From contig CAJUES010000041.1 of assembly GCA_910585765.1 (NCBI GenBank), positions 1 to 30,744 on the forward strand: DNA of 30,744 bases, read 5' to 3'. The stretch comes from an uncultured Lachnospiraceae bacterium (GTDB lineage: Bacteria; Bacillota; Clostridia; Lachnospirales; Lachnospiraceae). The notes under the pieces were generated by a model. It was not told where the DNA came from. It made no database searches and saw nothing but the letters and a program-made list of their open reading frames with translations. The position numbers and the translations under genes were made by a program. Positions 5,362 through 13,773 of the stretch are shown in pieces (the first letter of the stretch is position 1; each line of letters begins with the position of its first letter).

Positions 5362-7787
5362 GTACGACAACAGAGATTGCAAAGGCAAATGTGAAAAAGG
5401 ACAGGACGCGCAGCATCCTGATCATCATCTCGATTGCGCTCACGACGCTGCTCCTGACAGCCGTTTCGGGTGCGGGGTACGGCATCATCAGGCTGCAGCT
5501 TGTGAACGCGGCGGAGCTGTACGGGGAATTCTATGGCGTCTACCGGGACGTGACGATGGAAAGTATCGAGGAGATGAGGCGTCATGCGGCGTTTGAGGAG
5601 ATCGGGCTGAGCGCGGACTATGCGGAGGTGGACAGTGACAAGACGTTGATCCTGACTTGCATGGACGAGAAGGCGAGGGCGATGTCCCACACGGAGAATG
5701 CCATAGTGGAGGGACGCTATCCGGAGGCGGAAAACGAGATTGCCGCCGCACCGATGTTTTTCAGGCAGCTTGGGGTGGAGGATCCCCGGATCGGCGACCG
5801 GGTCACGATCGCACTCCGGACGGATCTGAGATCAACGTACAAGCCAGAGGAGTTTGTTATCTGCGGTCTTTTGCGGCAGGGAGAGATCGAGACAGATTTT
5901 ATGGCGGCGTGCACGTCCGTAAAATATTATGAAAAGTCTGTCGCGGCGGCAGACAGGCGTTATAAAGTGCTGTTCAGTCTTGATGAAAGCCTGGATCTCA
6001 CGTTTGACAACAGCGAGGAGGTGATGCGGTCGCTGGCAGTCCGCTGCGGCATTGACGAGCGGGATGTCGCAGCCAACAACAACTATCTGCACTGGAGACT
6101 GAATCCGGGAACGGAGACGATCGCGGTCTGTGCGCTGACCTGTGCAGGTGTCGTTTTCTTTTCGGTGATCGTAGTCTACAATATTTTTCAGGTCGGCGTC
6201 ATACAGAAGATACAGGAGTATGGAAGACTCAAGGCAGTCGGCGCCACGAGGCGGCAGATGCGGCAGATCATTCTGCGGGAAGGCATGTACCTGGCAGGTG
6301 TCGGTGTACCGGTCGGGATGCTTCTGGGGATCGCGGCGGCAAGGGCAGCGCTTGCAGTCATCATAAAGGAGATGAACGCCGGCGGCATCACGCTAAAAAT
6401 GACAGGAGTGTCAGTTTTGAGTGTGCCGCTGCTGATCCTGATGGCGGCGCTCGCGTTCGTGACGGTGTGGATCGCGCTGAGGAAACCGATGCGCGTGGTG
6501 GCGTCAGTCTCCGCGGTAGAAGCGATGCGCTATATGGACGCTGCCGGGGCAGGAGGACTGCGGCGGGGGCGGCATGAGCTGAATGTCGTCACACTCACGC
6601 TTGCAAACCTCGCCAGCCACAAAAAGCACACGGTGTCAACAATCTTAACGATGGGGCTCTCCTGCGTGCTCTTCGTCGTGCTCGCAAACTGGCTGGGAAA
6701 CATGGACGCAGAGTACATGGCGAGGGCGGAAGTGTGGCATGGGCAGTTTCAGCTGCAGCTGCAGTTCAGGCTGGAGGACGAGGCATACCCCGAGAACAAT
6801 CTGGATCATATCCTGCGGGCAAATCCCCTGGATGAGGAGCTTGTACAAAGGATCTGGGCGATTCCCGGTGTGACAGATGTCAGGACGCAGCGCATAGTCT
6901 ATGCGGAACAGACGGACGCGGCGGGAGAGCGGACGGGAGATGTCTATGGCATCCTGGTCCTTGGAAGGGAGGACTTTGACAGGGCGGTGAGGAATGACGA
7001 GGTGGAGGGACTGGACTATGATGCGATGAGCGCGCAGGATGCGGTGTGCTATGGAACGGAGTTCTATCTGGAAGACGGTGGCTTTGAGATTGGCAAAACC
7101 TATCATTTTTCACTCTATGACGGCGTGCAGGAGAAGGTCTGGAATCCGCAGATGATCGCCTCGTTTCGGTATCTGGGGGCGAACATGGCTATGACGCGGG
7201 ACACCTATGAAAAGATGGGCTTTACGGGCGATACCAACTGTGATATCTGGATCGACTGTGCACCGGCAGATGCCGCCGCTGTCCGGGAAGCGCTGGAGCG
7301 GCTGGCAGAGGGGGCGGAACACATCAGGATCGACAGCTATCAGGACCAGCTTGCGATCGCAAAGCTCTCCACGCGCGTCACAAAACTGCCGGTGTATCTG
7401 ATCTGTGTGATCGTGGCGTTTATCAGCTTTATGAACATGGCAAACACGATGATCACAAGCATTGTCACGAGAAAGCAGGAGTTTGGCGTGCTGCAGGCAG
7501 TCGGCATGACAAACAGACAGCTGGATCAAAGTCTCCAGCTGGAGGGGATCCTCCTCAGCGCAGGCACAGCGGCGGTGTCGCTTGTTGCGGGTATTCCGCT
7601 GGGATATGCGCTGTTCCGGTACTGCAAGTCCAATTCCTTTGCCGGATTGGGCATCTACCACTTTCCCGTCAGGGAAGTGCTGTTTCTGCTTCTTTTTATG
7701 GGGGTGCTGCAGACAGTGCTGTCCTTTGTCCTGAGCAGGAACGTGAAGCGGGAGTCCCTTGTGGAGCGGATCCGGTATCACGGGTGA
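5358..7787 (+). CDS. ABC transporter permease with two FtsX domains
   Basis: This 809-aa membrane protein has a helix near 18-40, an extracytoplasmic domain (about 45-250), a first FtsX unit of three helices (about 255-375) containing EYGRLKAVGATRRQM, a further helix (about 425-447), a second extracytoplasmic domain (about 450-670) and a C-terminal FtsX unit (about 675-800) containing EFGVLQAVGMTNRQL. This duplicated eight-helix layout is typical of large MacB/LolCE-related permeases of Gram-positive bacteria rather than of BceB, which has ten helices and one large loop. It starts with GTG overlapping the ATPase stop. Together they form a mechanotransmission-type transporter, probably regulated by the upstream two-component system. 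The transported or sensed molecule cannot be told from sequence. Confidence 0.93.
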   Translation: MSTTTEIAKANVKKDRTRSILIIISIALTTLLLTAVSGAGYGIIRLQLVNAAELYGEFYGVYRDVTMESIEEMRRHAAFEEIGLSADYAEVDSDKTLILTCMDEKARAMSHTENAIVEGRYPEAENEIAAAPMFFRQLGVEDPRIGDRVTIALRTDLRSTYKPEEFVICGLLRQGEIETDFMAACTSVKYYEKSVAAADRRYKVLFSLDESLDLTFDNSEEVMRSLAVRCGIDERDVAANNNYLHWRLNPGTETIAVCALTCAGVVFFSVIVVYNIFQVGVIQKIQEYGRLKAVGATRRQMRQIILREGMYLAGVGVPVGMLLGIAAARAALAVIIKEMNAGGITLKMTGVSVLSVPLLILMAALAFVTVWIALRKPMRVVASVSAVEAMRYMDAAGAGGLRRGRHELNVVTLTLANLASHKKHTVSTILTMGLSCVLFVVLANWLGNMDAEYMARAEVWHGQFQLQLQFRLEDEAYPENNLDHILRANPLDEELVQRIWAIPGVTDVRTQRIVYAEQTDAAGERTGDVYGILVLGREDFDRAVRNDEVEGLDYDAMSAQDAVCYGTEFYLEDGGFEIGKTYHFSLYDGVQEKVWNPQMIASFRYLGANMAMTRDTYEKMGFTGDTNCDIWIDCAPADAAAVREALERLAEGAEHIRIDSYQDQLAIAKLSTRVTKLPVYLICVIVAFISFMNMANTMITSIVTRKQEFGVLQAVGMTNRQLDQSLQLEGILLSAGTAAVSLVAGIPLGYALFRYCKSNSFAGLGIYHFPVREVLFLLLFMGVLQTVLSFVLSRNVKRESLVERIRYHG

Positions 7788-7890
7788 TAGGAGTGGTGAT
7801 AGCGGAAGAAACTGGATGGAAAGTTCTATGAGATATGAAGAAATAGCTTTATAAGCATCAGCAAAATCAGTTATCAGATCAGTTCTGGGT

Positions 7891-7959
7891 GGTTAGGAAC
7901 TGTTCAGAAATTACTTGTGACAAGTAATCGTCTTGAGTATTTTCTGGGCAGTTCCTTTG
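7891..7959. repeat. Short (~69 bp) inverted-repeat element with a B-type end
   Basis: The left end GGTTAGGAACTGTTCAGAAA matches the end of element B. The right end is an imperfect inverted copy (TTTCTGGGCAGTTCCTTTGG). Inside is a perfect palindrome, ATTACTTG-TGA-CAAGTAAT (7910-7928). It may be a shortened derivative of element B. As RNA it would fold into one long hairpin. Confidence 0.55.
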
Positions 7960-8169
7960 GTTCTTTTAAGTTGTTTTTAGGAAAATGATGCAAAAATGAT
8001 GCAAACTTGTTTTATGATAGAAAATGGTTTTATTTTACCTGTTTTGAGAAGTGTATGTTTGGTTATCGGCGCATTTGCCTTGTAGAGTAAATCGTAACAG
8101 TATGGATATAATGTATTAGAACCTGTTGAAAGATTATACAGGTGTGTTGTTTGGGAACTGTTTTTGAAA

Positions 8170-8215
8170 GGACTGTTATAAAAAAGACTGTCATAAAAAG
8201 GACTATCATAAAATA
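8170..8215 (+). repeat. Three imperfect tandem repeats before the lysozyme gene
   Basis: Units GGACTGTTATAAAAAA, GACTGTCATAAAAA and GGACTATCATAAAATA follow one another directly upstream of the lysozyme ribosome binding site. They could be a regulatory array or simple replication slippage. Confidence 0.5.
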
Positions 8216-8224
8216 GAGGTGTTT

Positions 8225-9079
8225 ATGGAGCAGACGAAATCAGTGTTGGCACAGGAGAATTTGGATAGAGAATGTTTGGATAATAACAATTTGGATTTGA
8301 CGACTCAAAAGCGCGCGGGCAAAAAGGCTGCAAGTAAAAGGAGGTGGTTCTGGGCAGCAGGGATCTGCGCGCTGACAGCGGCGGCGCTCGTCACAGGGAC
8401 GCTTATACTGCGCAAGGAGATCAAGATCAATCCGATCCTGGCGGAGGGGTATGAGGTTCACGGAGTGGACGTGTCCCACTATCAGGGGACGATCGACTGG
8501 GATGTGTTGTCGCAGGATCTGGACTTTGCGTTTATCAAAGCGACGGAGGGCAGCACGCACGTGGATGACCGATTTCAGGATAACTGGCAGGCGGCAGAGC
8601 AGACGCATCTGTATCTGGGCGCCTACCATTTTTTCAGTTTTGACAGTGAGGGGCATAAGCAGGCGGCTTCCTACATCGACACGGTGGGCAGTCTGGACGG
8701 AAAGCTTGCGCCGGTGGTCGATGTGGAGTATTATGGGAACAAGAGGAGCGATCCGCCGGGGCGCACGGAGGTGATCGAGAATCTCAGGGCGATGCTGGAC
8801 ACGCTGGAGCAGCACTATGAGATCAAGCCGATCATTTATACTACCTACACAGTCTACAACGACTACATCAAGGGGGAATTTGAGGATTATCCGCTGTGGG
8901 TGCGGAGCGTGTACTGTCCTCCGTCCGTTCTTTTTGGAAACAAGTGGAGTTTCTGGCAGTATATGGATACGGCGATGCTCGACGGCTACGCAGGCGATCA
9001 GAAATATATCGACATGAATGTATTTCGAGGGACAAAGCAGGAGCTTGAGAAGCTGACGATACAGAAGATCATGTACTGA
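8225..9079 (+). CDS. Membrane-anchored GH25 lysozyme (N-acetylmuramidase)
   Basis: The 284-aa product has a short basic cytoplasmic N-terminus, one membrane helix (about 39-62) and a GH25 domain (about 75-275). The domain begins HGVDVSHYQGTIDW and has the catalytic pair D166-x-E168 in VVDVEYY. Further family landmarks are FIKATEG, LGAYHFFSF and the C-terminal WSFWQYMD. GH25 enzymes cleave the beta-1,4 bond between N-acetylmuramic acid and N-acetylglucosamine in peptidoglycan. The membrane anchor places it at the outer face of the membrane for cell wall remodelling. ATG 8225 is used; an in-frame GTG at 8219 overlaps the AGAGGT ribosome binding site and is less likely. It appears to be monocistronic. 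Confidence 0.93.
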   Translation: MEQTKSVLAQENLDRECLDNNNLDLTTQKRAGKKAASKRRWFWAAGICALTAAALVTGTLILRKEIKINPILAEGYEVHGVDVSHYQGTIDWDVLSQDLDFAFIKATEGSTHVDDRFQDNWQAAEQTHLYLGAYHFFSFDSEGHKQAASYIDTVGSLDGKLAPVVDVEYYGNKRSDPPGRTEVIENLRAMLDTLEQHYEIKPIIYTTYTVYNDYIKGEFEDYPLWVRSVYCPPSVLFGNKWSFWQYMDTAMLDGYAGDQKYIDMNVFRGTKQELEKLTIQKIMY

Positions 9080-9228
9080 CTGGCGTGTGAGCTATTGCGG
9101 CAGCGTTATCAGGAGTTGTTCTGCAAAGGGGAGTGGATCCGAACGTGAACGGCGCGCGTCGGACAACGGCATCTTTGGAGGATAGACACGGATCTGCGCA
9201 AATGATAATGTTATGGAGGAGAGGGATA

Positions 9229-10017
9229 ATGTACAAACATCATGAGGAATCTCTGGAGAGATTGATCGAATATTTTTCGGACAAGGAGGAAGTGATCGCG
9301 GTCATTTTTGGCGGCTCGGTCGCGAAGGGGTGTGAGCGCCCCGACTCGGACCTCGACGCGATGATCGTCGTCACGCAGGAGGCGTATCAGCATCGGGTGG
9401 AAAACAACGCGACAGCGGAGACCATCGATGGCTACTGCACTTATGAAGGCGGATATTTCGACGTGAAATATATGACAAAGGAATTCCTGACAGACGCGGC
9501 GGAGAGAGGGAGCGAGCCCGCAAGGAATGCATTTTTGAAATCGAGGGTGCTGTTTACCAAAGACGAGGATATTATCCGGATCGTGGATCAGATCCCGATT
9601 TTCCAGAGACAGGAGAAAGAGGAGAAAATGCTGTCATTCTATGCGGATTTCTGGTTGAATTATTATTATTTCCTGAAATCGTGCCCGGTTGACGGCTACA
9701 TGAAGCTCCACGCAGTGAATGAGGTGATCTACAGCATTTACCGCATGATCCTGCAGGAAAACGAGATCCTGTTTCCGAGCAACAGGCGTCTGGAGGAATT
9801 TGTGGAAAAGATATCCGAAGAGACTGCCCGGCTGACTGGTCTGGGAAAAACGGCTGCCAAAACGCAGGAGATGGCGGATGTGGATGCGTTTGTCAGATAT
9901 TTTCTTGAGATCACATCGTATGAGATCCCTGAAAATATCGGCAATGTGCTGTCAAGGTACACGACGGACTTCGAGCAGTGGTGGAGAGTGCCCAGACCGA
10001 ATATCAATGAGTGGTAG
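9229..10017 (+). CDS. Pol beta-superfamily nucleotidyltransferase
   Basis: The 262-aa protein carries the superfamily signature GGS (28-30) followed by D41-x-D43 in PDSDLDAMIVV, which together bind metal and nucleotide. The rest is largely helical and resembles the C-terminal helical part of KNTase-like or DUF4037-like stand-alone enzymes. The substrate cannot be predicted: members modify antibiotics, proteins or RNA. The start at ATG 9229 is supported by GGAGGAGAGGG just upstream; an upstream in-frame GTG adds an unconserved-looking leader and was not used. The gene ends 29 bp before the Nudix gene and is probably co-transcribed with it. Confidence 0.8.
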   Translation: MYKHHEESLERLIEYFSDKEEVIAVIFGGSVAKGCERPDSDLDAMIVVTQEAYQHRVENNATAETIDGYCTYEGGYFDVKYMTKEFLTDAAERGSEPARNAFLKSRVLFTKDEDIIRIVDQIPIFQRQEKEEKMLSFYADFWLNYYYFLKSCPVDGYMKLHAVNEVIYSIYRMILQENEILFPSNRRLEEFVEKISEETARLTGLGKTAAKTQEMADVDAFVRYFLEITSYEIPENIGNVLSRYTTDFEQWWRVPRPNINEW

Positions 10018-10046
10018 GGGATTTTTGGAAAGAAAGAGGTATTGCC

Positions 10047-10535
10047 ATGCGGTTTGAGTATTGTCCACATTGTGGGAAGAAAGCTGAGATGAGAGAGATC
10101 GGCGATGAGGGGAGGATCCCGTACTGCACACAGTGCGAAGTGCCGCTGTGGGATATGTTCACCACCAGCATTATCGCGGCGGTTGTGAATGAATGCGGCG
10201 AGATCGCGCTGCTGCGGCAGGAGTACGTGTCGGCGACAAAGCATGTATGTGTCGCCGGCGTCATGAAGCCCGGCGAATCTGCCGAGGAGACGGTGGTGCG
10301 AGAGATCGGTGAGGAGTTAGGGCTGAGCGTGAAGTCGACAGCGTATGTGAAGAGTTATCCTTATGAGAAAAAGGAGATGCTGATGCTTGGGTTTAAAGCC
10401 GTTGTGGAAAAGAAGGACTTTGAGCTCTCGGAGGAAGTGGACGCTGCACGGTGGGTGCGTTTTGAGGATGCGCTGAGCCTGCTCCGGGAAGGCAGCATCG
10501 CATGGCAGCTGGTCAGGGAAGTGATCGGGGGCTGA
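10047..10535 (+). CDS. Zinc-ribbon Nudix hydrolase (NudC-like)
   Basis: This 162-aa protein has an N-terminal zinc ribbon with cysteines C6, C9, C27 and C30, then a Nudix domain with a complete Nudix box (G71-x5-E77-x7-R85-E86-x-x-E89-E90-x-G92). The zinc ribbon plus Nudix arrangement recalls NADH pyrophosphatase NudC, which also removes NAD caps from RNA. However, the NudC motif SQPWPFP is replaced by KSYPYEKKE before MLMLGF, and the N-terminal NudC domain is absent. Its true substrate may therefore be another nucleotide diphosphate. ATG 10047 follows AGAGGT; an earlier GTG overlapping the previous gene is less likely. It is adjacent to the nucleotidyltransferase gene and converges on a NADAR gene. 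Confidence 0.88.
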   Translation: MRFEYCPHCGKKAEMREIGDEGRIPYCTQCEVPLWDMFTTSIIAAVVNECGEIALLRQEYVSATKHVCVAGVMKPGESAEETVVREIGEELGLSVKSTAYVKSYPYEKKEMLMLGFKAVVEKKDFELSEEVDAARWVRFEDALSLLREGSIAWQLVREVIGG

Positions 10536-10543
10536 TGTATGAT

Positions 10544-10692
10544 CTGTCTGACAGGGGACTGCCATTGACGAATCTACGAGTATGCTCTGTGAGGTAGACA
10601 CGCAAAACGAGCGGTTGGCGGCGCGGTCGATCGACATTTTTGTCGAAGTATCGAAAAGAGCCTTTCCAGCGAAAATGTGATCTGACAGACAG
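10544..10692. repeat. Possible short repeat between convergent genes
   Basis: CTGTCTGACAG (10544-10554) and CTGACAGACAG (10682-10692) are inverted copies with one mismatch, bounding about 149 bp between the convergent Nudix and NADAR genes. Inside is a perfect hairpin, TCGACA-TTTT-TGTCGA (10631-10646). No T-run follows, so it is not a typical terminator. The near-palindromic ends weaken the case for true terminal repeats. Confidence 0.35.
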
Positions 10693-10696
10693 TGAT

Positions 10697-11551
10697 TCAT
10701 TCAGCTTCAACAGGCAGTGACTCATTTTTGCAGACTTCCCTGAGCACATCGCGAACCTCCATCAGCGCAAAGCCGAGCAGATTCTGACCGCGCCATCTGA
10801 GCGGATCCTGTACGTTTTCGTCGGACTCGGACATCTTGATGCCCCAGACGCCGTCATAGGGACTTGCCTCGGTCAGGATCTTGTCCCCTGTCTGCAGGAG
10901 AAAATTTTTGAGCTTTGGATCCTGTGAAAACTTCTTGTAATTTCCGTTCAGCACGATAGCGTACTTTGCCTCGCCCCAGATCGTCTCGTCAAAATTTCTG
11001 ACTTTTTGCCCGAGCGCTTTGATCTTTTTGGGATCCTTGCTGGACAAGATCTGCTGCAGGATCTCGTCATCGCCAAACAGTTCTGCTTTCCGGGACATCA
11101 TAAACTGTTCCATACAGCAGTGGTGGTCTGCAACAGAAAAGAAATGGGATCTGTACCACTGGCTCAGGCATCCTCTGCCCAGCGTCTGCTGCGATGCGGG
11201 CTGGGTTTTCCAGAACATGCAGTACTTCAATTTCTTTCCGGCGCGGTAATCTTTTTGGAGCTGCTCCAACGCGTACTTTGGCTTGCCGTCTTTCTGCCAG
11301 AATGCTATGGAAAATTTATCGTGCTTATAGTAAGTACACTCGTCTGTGCCAGTCCAGAAGCCTTTCCAGGTCGGAGGCTCGGGGAAAAGCAGCTGATATT
11401 CGTCTCTCTTTTTGGCAGACAGTTTCTGATACCATCTGTGCCATTTTCCGATATAATCCTCACCATAGCCCATTCTCCAGCCGATCGAATGGCGATCGAT
11501 CTCGGGATAGGCAAGCCATGGCGGAAGCAGGATTTTGGTGTTCTCTGACAT
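10697..11551 (-). CDS. NADAR-domain protein (YbiA/DUF1768-like) with an extra N-terminal domain
   Basis: The 284-aa product has a C-terminal NADAR domain (about 135-272). Landmarks are FFSVADHHCCMEQFMMSRKA with the conserved E148, RNFDETIWGEAKYAIV, LLQTGDKILTEASPYD, WGIKM and the final W-RGQNLLGFALMEVRD. Roughly 120 N-terminal residues, rich in Trp and Tyr (PPWLAYPEIDRHSIGW and others), form an extra domain that I do not recognise. NADAR proteins act on N-glycosidic bonds in riboflavin-pathway intermediates, and some remove ADP-ribose from guanine in DNA as antitoxins to DarT. No DarT is visible here. The ATG is preceded by GGAGGT. It is convergent with the Nudix gene. Confidence 0.87.
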   Translation of the reverse strand: MSENTKILLPPWLAYPEIDRHSIGWRMGYGEDYIGKWHRWYQKLSAKKRDEYQLLFPEPPTWKGFWTGTDECTYYKHDKFSIAFWQKDGKPKYALEQLQKDYRAGKKLKYCMFWKTQPASQQTLGRGCLSQWYRSHFFSVADHHCCMEQFMMSRKAELFGDDEILQQILSSKDPKKIKALGQKVRNFDETIWGEAKYAIVLNGNYKKFSQDPKLKNFLLQTGDKILTEASPYDGVWGIKMSESDENVQDPLRWRGQNLLGFALMEVRDVLREVCKNESLPVEAE

Positions 11552-11872
11552 ATCTCTTTACCTCCGTGTGATAAAAATATTGATTACGTGTCCGCTGGGG
11601 CGGGCGAATGTGTGTTGTGCAGATAGCGCATTGCGGTTCTCTTTGTATTATTTTGATATTATCAGAATAATATTATCACAGCCGAGCCATATATGCAATA
11701 GATATATCAAATTTTTTTATGCAGATTTGTTGTTGTTAAAGCCGTCGAGATACTAAATAATATTAAAATCTGCCGTGGATTTAACAGCGAGTGTGCAGAC
11801 GGCTGTGTTACGGTCAAAAATCAGGCGTATAACGGGGGTGTGCTGTCGGCAAAAAGACAAGCGGTATTAAAA

Positions 11873-11896
11873 GTTATTTTTGAACAGTTCCTAACC
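11873..11896 (-). repeat. Solitary end of the element B family
   Basis: Read on the minus strand, these 24 bp begin GGTTAGGAACTGT and match the right end of element B at 21 positions and the left end at 7891 at 22 positions. No partner end is visible within the preceding 300 bp, so it is a fragment or an independent short repeat. Confidence 0.55.
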
Positions 11897-11961
11897 ATTG
11901 TGCTGGCATGTGTTTTCGTGTATATTATATGTATGGATGGGAACAGTATGCCGAGGACATT

Positions 11962-11997
11962 TATACTGAGCGGTCAGTCTTTTCGACCGCCAGTATA
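11962..11997. repeat. Perfect two-step hairpin
   Basis: TATACTG (11962-11968) pairs with CAGTATA (11991-11997), and inside it GCGGTC (11970-11975) pairs with GACCGC (11985-11990) around a 9-nt loop with a TTTT run. There is no T-run afterwards. It may be a palindromic repeat, a protein-binding site or the terminator remnant of a lost gene. Confidence 0.55.
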
Positions 11998-12135
11998 ATA
12001 CGGCGTGCGGCGACAGTGAATCTGACCAGCGGGGAGAAATGCAGCTGTTAGGACAAGTTTTATAATGTTAAGGATCTGCAGAAAAATGACAGATGTGGTG
12101 CGTTAGTTTTGTCCGTTCAAACAATATTTTGAGGA

Positions 12136-12526
12136 CCATGGAGAGCGCACTTTTGACAATTATATGAACAGTATTGAGATCAAGGCGTACTGCAGGGACA
12201 CGGAGCGCAGAACTGCCGGGAAGATTTTGGGCGGCGGGAGATGAGGCAGCAGTTGGATAACTTTCCTGCGGGGGACGATTGTACAGAGAGCAAAATGAAA
12301 GCTTTTGCTATTTGCATGTATGGGAGTACGGCAGGGAGGCGATACTGAACATTGAGGGATATCTATGAAAGTATATAGTATTGAAGCATATCATTTACCA
12401 TTTTGATCCAAATGATATGAGCCGTATCGCGGATCTGCCGGATGATTACTGGGCGTTCCTGTCAGACTTAGAGGACGCGGTTGGAAAGTACGAGGGAATG
12501 TGCTGCTGTGACAGACATGGATTTTA
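12136..12526 (+). pseudogene. Frameshifted remnant of an unrecognised gene
   Basis: Three reading frames in succession give protein-like sequence. The first is EDHGERTFDNYMNSIEIKAY and onward, stopping near 12243. The second includes CYLHVWEYGREAILNIEGYL, stopping near 12368. The third includes KHIIYHFDPNDMSRIADLP followed by DDYWAFLSDLEDAVGKYE, stopping near 12526. The order and spacing suggest one ancestral protein broken by frameshifts. I do not recognise the family. There is no clear start. It could also be coincidental composition, but DDYWAFLSDLEDAVGKY looks like real protein. Confidence 0.4.
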
Positions 12527-12619
12527 AGAATAGGATATTCCGCCGGCTGGAGATTGCGTCTGCAGACCGCTGCAGCGAGGGTTTAGGCGGTGCGGGGATA
12601 GGAAAGAAGGAAAAGAACG

Positions 12620-13033
12620 ATGTGGTTTTTATATGCGTTGTTGTCCGCAGTGTTTGCGGCGTTGACATCGATACTGGCAAAAGTGGGCATCGAGGGGGTG
12701 AACTCCAACTTGGCGACCGCTATCAGGACAGTGGTCGTGGTGGTCATGGCGTGGGGCATGGTCTTTCTGACCAGCGCACAGGGCGGGATCTGGGAGATCA
12801 GCAGGAAGAGCTGGATCTTTCTCATCTTGTCGGGACTGGCGACGGGGGCGTCGTGGCTGTGCTATTATCACGCGCTGCAGGTCGGGGAGGTCTCCAAAGT
12901 CGTTCCGATCGACAAGCTCAGTGTCGTCATCACGCTGGTGCTCGGGTTTGTGTTTTTGCATGAACAGTTCAGCGCCAAGTCGTTTTTCGGCTGTCTCCTG
13001 ATCGGTGCGGGGACACTGGTGATGGTGTTGTAA
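12620..13033 (+). CDS. Half-size EamA-family (drug/metabolite) transporter
   Basis: The 137-aa protein consists of a single EamA unit with four or five membrane helices (about 2-20, 32-52, 65-90, 98-115, 119-137). Motifs include LTSILAKVG near the start, a central GLATGASWLCYYHALQ and the C-terminal VVITLVLGFVFLHEQF. Most DMT transporters have two such units in one chain, so this one probably forms a dimer, as in other single-unit members. Substrate unknown. ATG 12620 follows GGAAAGAAGGAAAAG. It lies 42 bp before the DUF4303 gene and downstream of the decayed region. It does not look truncated, because the ends match normal domain borders. Confidence 0.85.
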   Translation: MWFLYALLSAVFAALTSILAKVGIEGVNSNLATAIRTVVVVVMAWGMVFLTSAQGGIWEISRKSWIFLILSGLATGASWLCYYHALQVGEVSKVVPIDKLSVVITLVLGFVFLHEQFSAKSFFGCLLIGAGTLVMVL

Positions 13034-13075
13034 GGGTGGTTATTTCTATTTTGGAGGTTTTGGAGGTGGAAGTTA

Positions 13076-13639
13076 ATGGATATAGACGAAACATTAGTTA
13101 CCATATTGGAGTCAGCAGCAGGAAAGGCGTTTAAGGCTTTACAGGAGGAACATACAGAAGAACAGTTCTATTATTTTGCGCTGCTGAATGATGGAAACTG
13201 GCGGCCGTACATATCAGCGTGGTCGCGTGAGGCACTGGGGCGTTTTTATGAGGAAAATGAAGTGGAGGACGAGGAGAAGGGCTGGTACAAGTGGAGCGGC
13301 GTGGAGTCACCCTATATGGCATACGGATGGGATGAATTTTTTGCGGAGTATGAGGATTTTCTGTTCGAGACGGAACAGAAACACTGGAAGGCAGATGATG
13401 ACACAGCAGATGCCATGTGGAGGACATTGTTAAACTCCATGGAGGAAGCCATGCGGAGGCTGGATCAAAAGGGGATCTTTGGGACAGGTGCGGCGAGGGA
13501 TCAGGTGGTCATCGCAGTGGAGCTCGTCCCGCCTGCAAGGTCGAATTACACGAGGACTGAGCGGTTGAACAAGAGCGGTCTGATCAGAGAATTTCTGGAG
13601 GAGAATGCAGATCTGCTGGAGGAAGATGCAGATGAGTAG
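13076..13639 (+). CDS. DUF4303 family protein
   Basis: This 187-aa soluble acidic protein has FYYFALLNDGNWRPYISAWS near residues 31-50, a central YKWSGVESPYMAYGWDEFF, a helical segment with MWRTLLNSMEEAMRRLD and a C-terminal helix. I assign it to DUF4303 by recall of the FALL-DG-ISAWS pattern. The function is not established. Similar small acidic domains often occur as immunity or accessory proteins near polymorphic toxins, but no toxin gene is visible in this window. ATG 13076 follows GGAGGTGGAAG. The upstream EamA gene may share its transcript. Confidence 0.75.
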   Translation: MDIDETLVTILESAAGKAFKALQEEHTEEQFYYFALLNDGNWRPYISAWSREALGRFYEENEVEDEEKGWYKWSGVESPYMAYGWDEFFAEYEDFLFETEQKHWKADDDTADAMWRTLLNSMEEAMRRLDQKGIFGTGAARDQVVIAVELVPPARSNYTRTERLNKSGLIREFLEENADLLEEDADE

Positions 13640-13773
13640 CGCTGATTCCGAGCGGTTCGGTTTATTTATATAGAAATAGAAAGCTGTTTGACGATAGAAG
13701 GTTTTGGGGAGGCGCGCAGGCGGGAGATCTGAGAGAGGGACACTTCTTATTGTCAGGAATTATTGATTGATAC

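Larger units (their letters stand above)
7788..8224. other. Intergenic region with a short inverted-repeat element and tandem repeats
   Basis: About 430 bp with no credible gene lie between the permease and the lysozyme. It contains a short element (7891-7959), a duplicated AAAATGATGC motif near 7982-8003, and three imperfect tandem copies of a GACTGTCATAAAAA-like unit (8170-8215) directly before the lysozyme start. I see no clear terminator for the permease gene. Confidence 0.55.
11552..12619. other. Decayed intergenic region of about 1 kb
   Basis: No intact gene is visible. The region contains a lone B-type repeat end (11873-11896), a long perfect two-step hairpin (11962-11997), a degenerate B-type end (12067-12090) and a stretch that reads as a frameshifted coding sequence (about 12136-12526). 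AT-rich sequence dominates the first 350 bp. Confidence 0.6.

Noticed and set aside
10697..11551. DarT-NADAR toxin-antitoxin pair
   Set aside because: The NADAR gene is present, but neither flank encodes a DarT-like ADP-ribosyltransferase.
12481..12963. 160-codon plus-strand ORF overlapping the EamA gene
   Set aside because: Gly-, Asp- and Arg-rich translation in an alternative frame; the EamA frame has membrane helices and a ribosome binding site.
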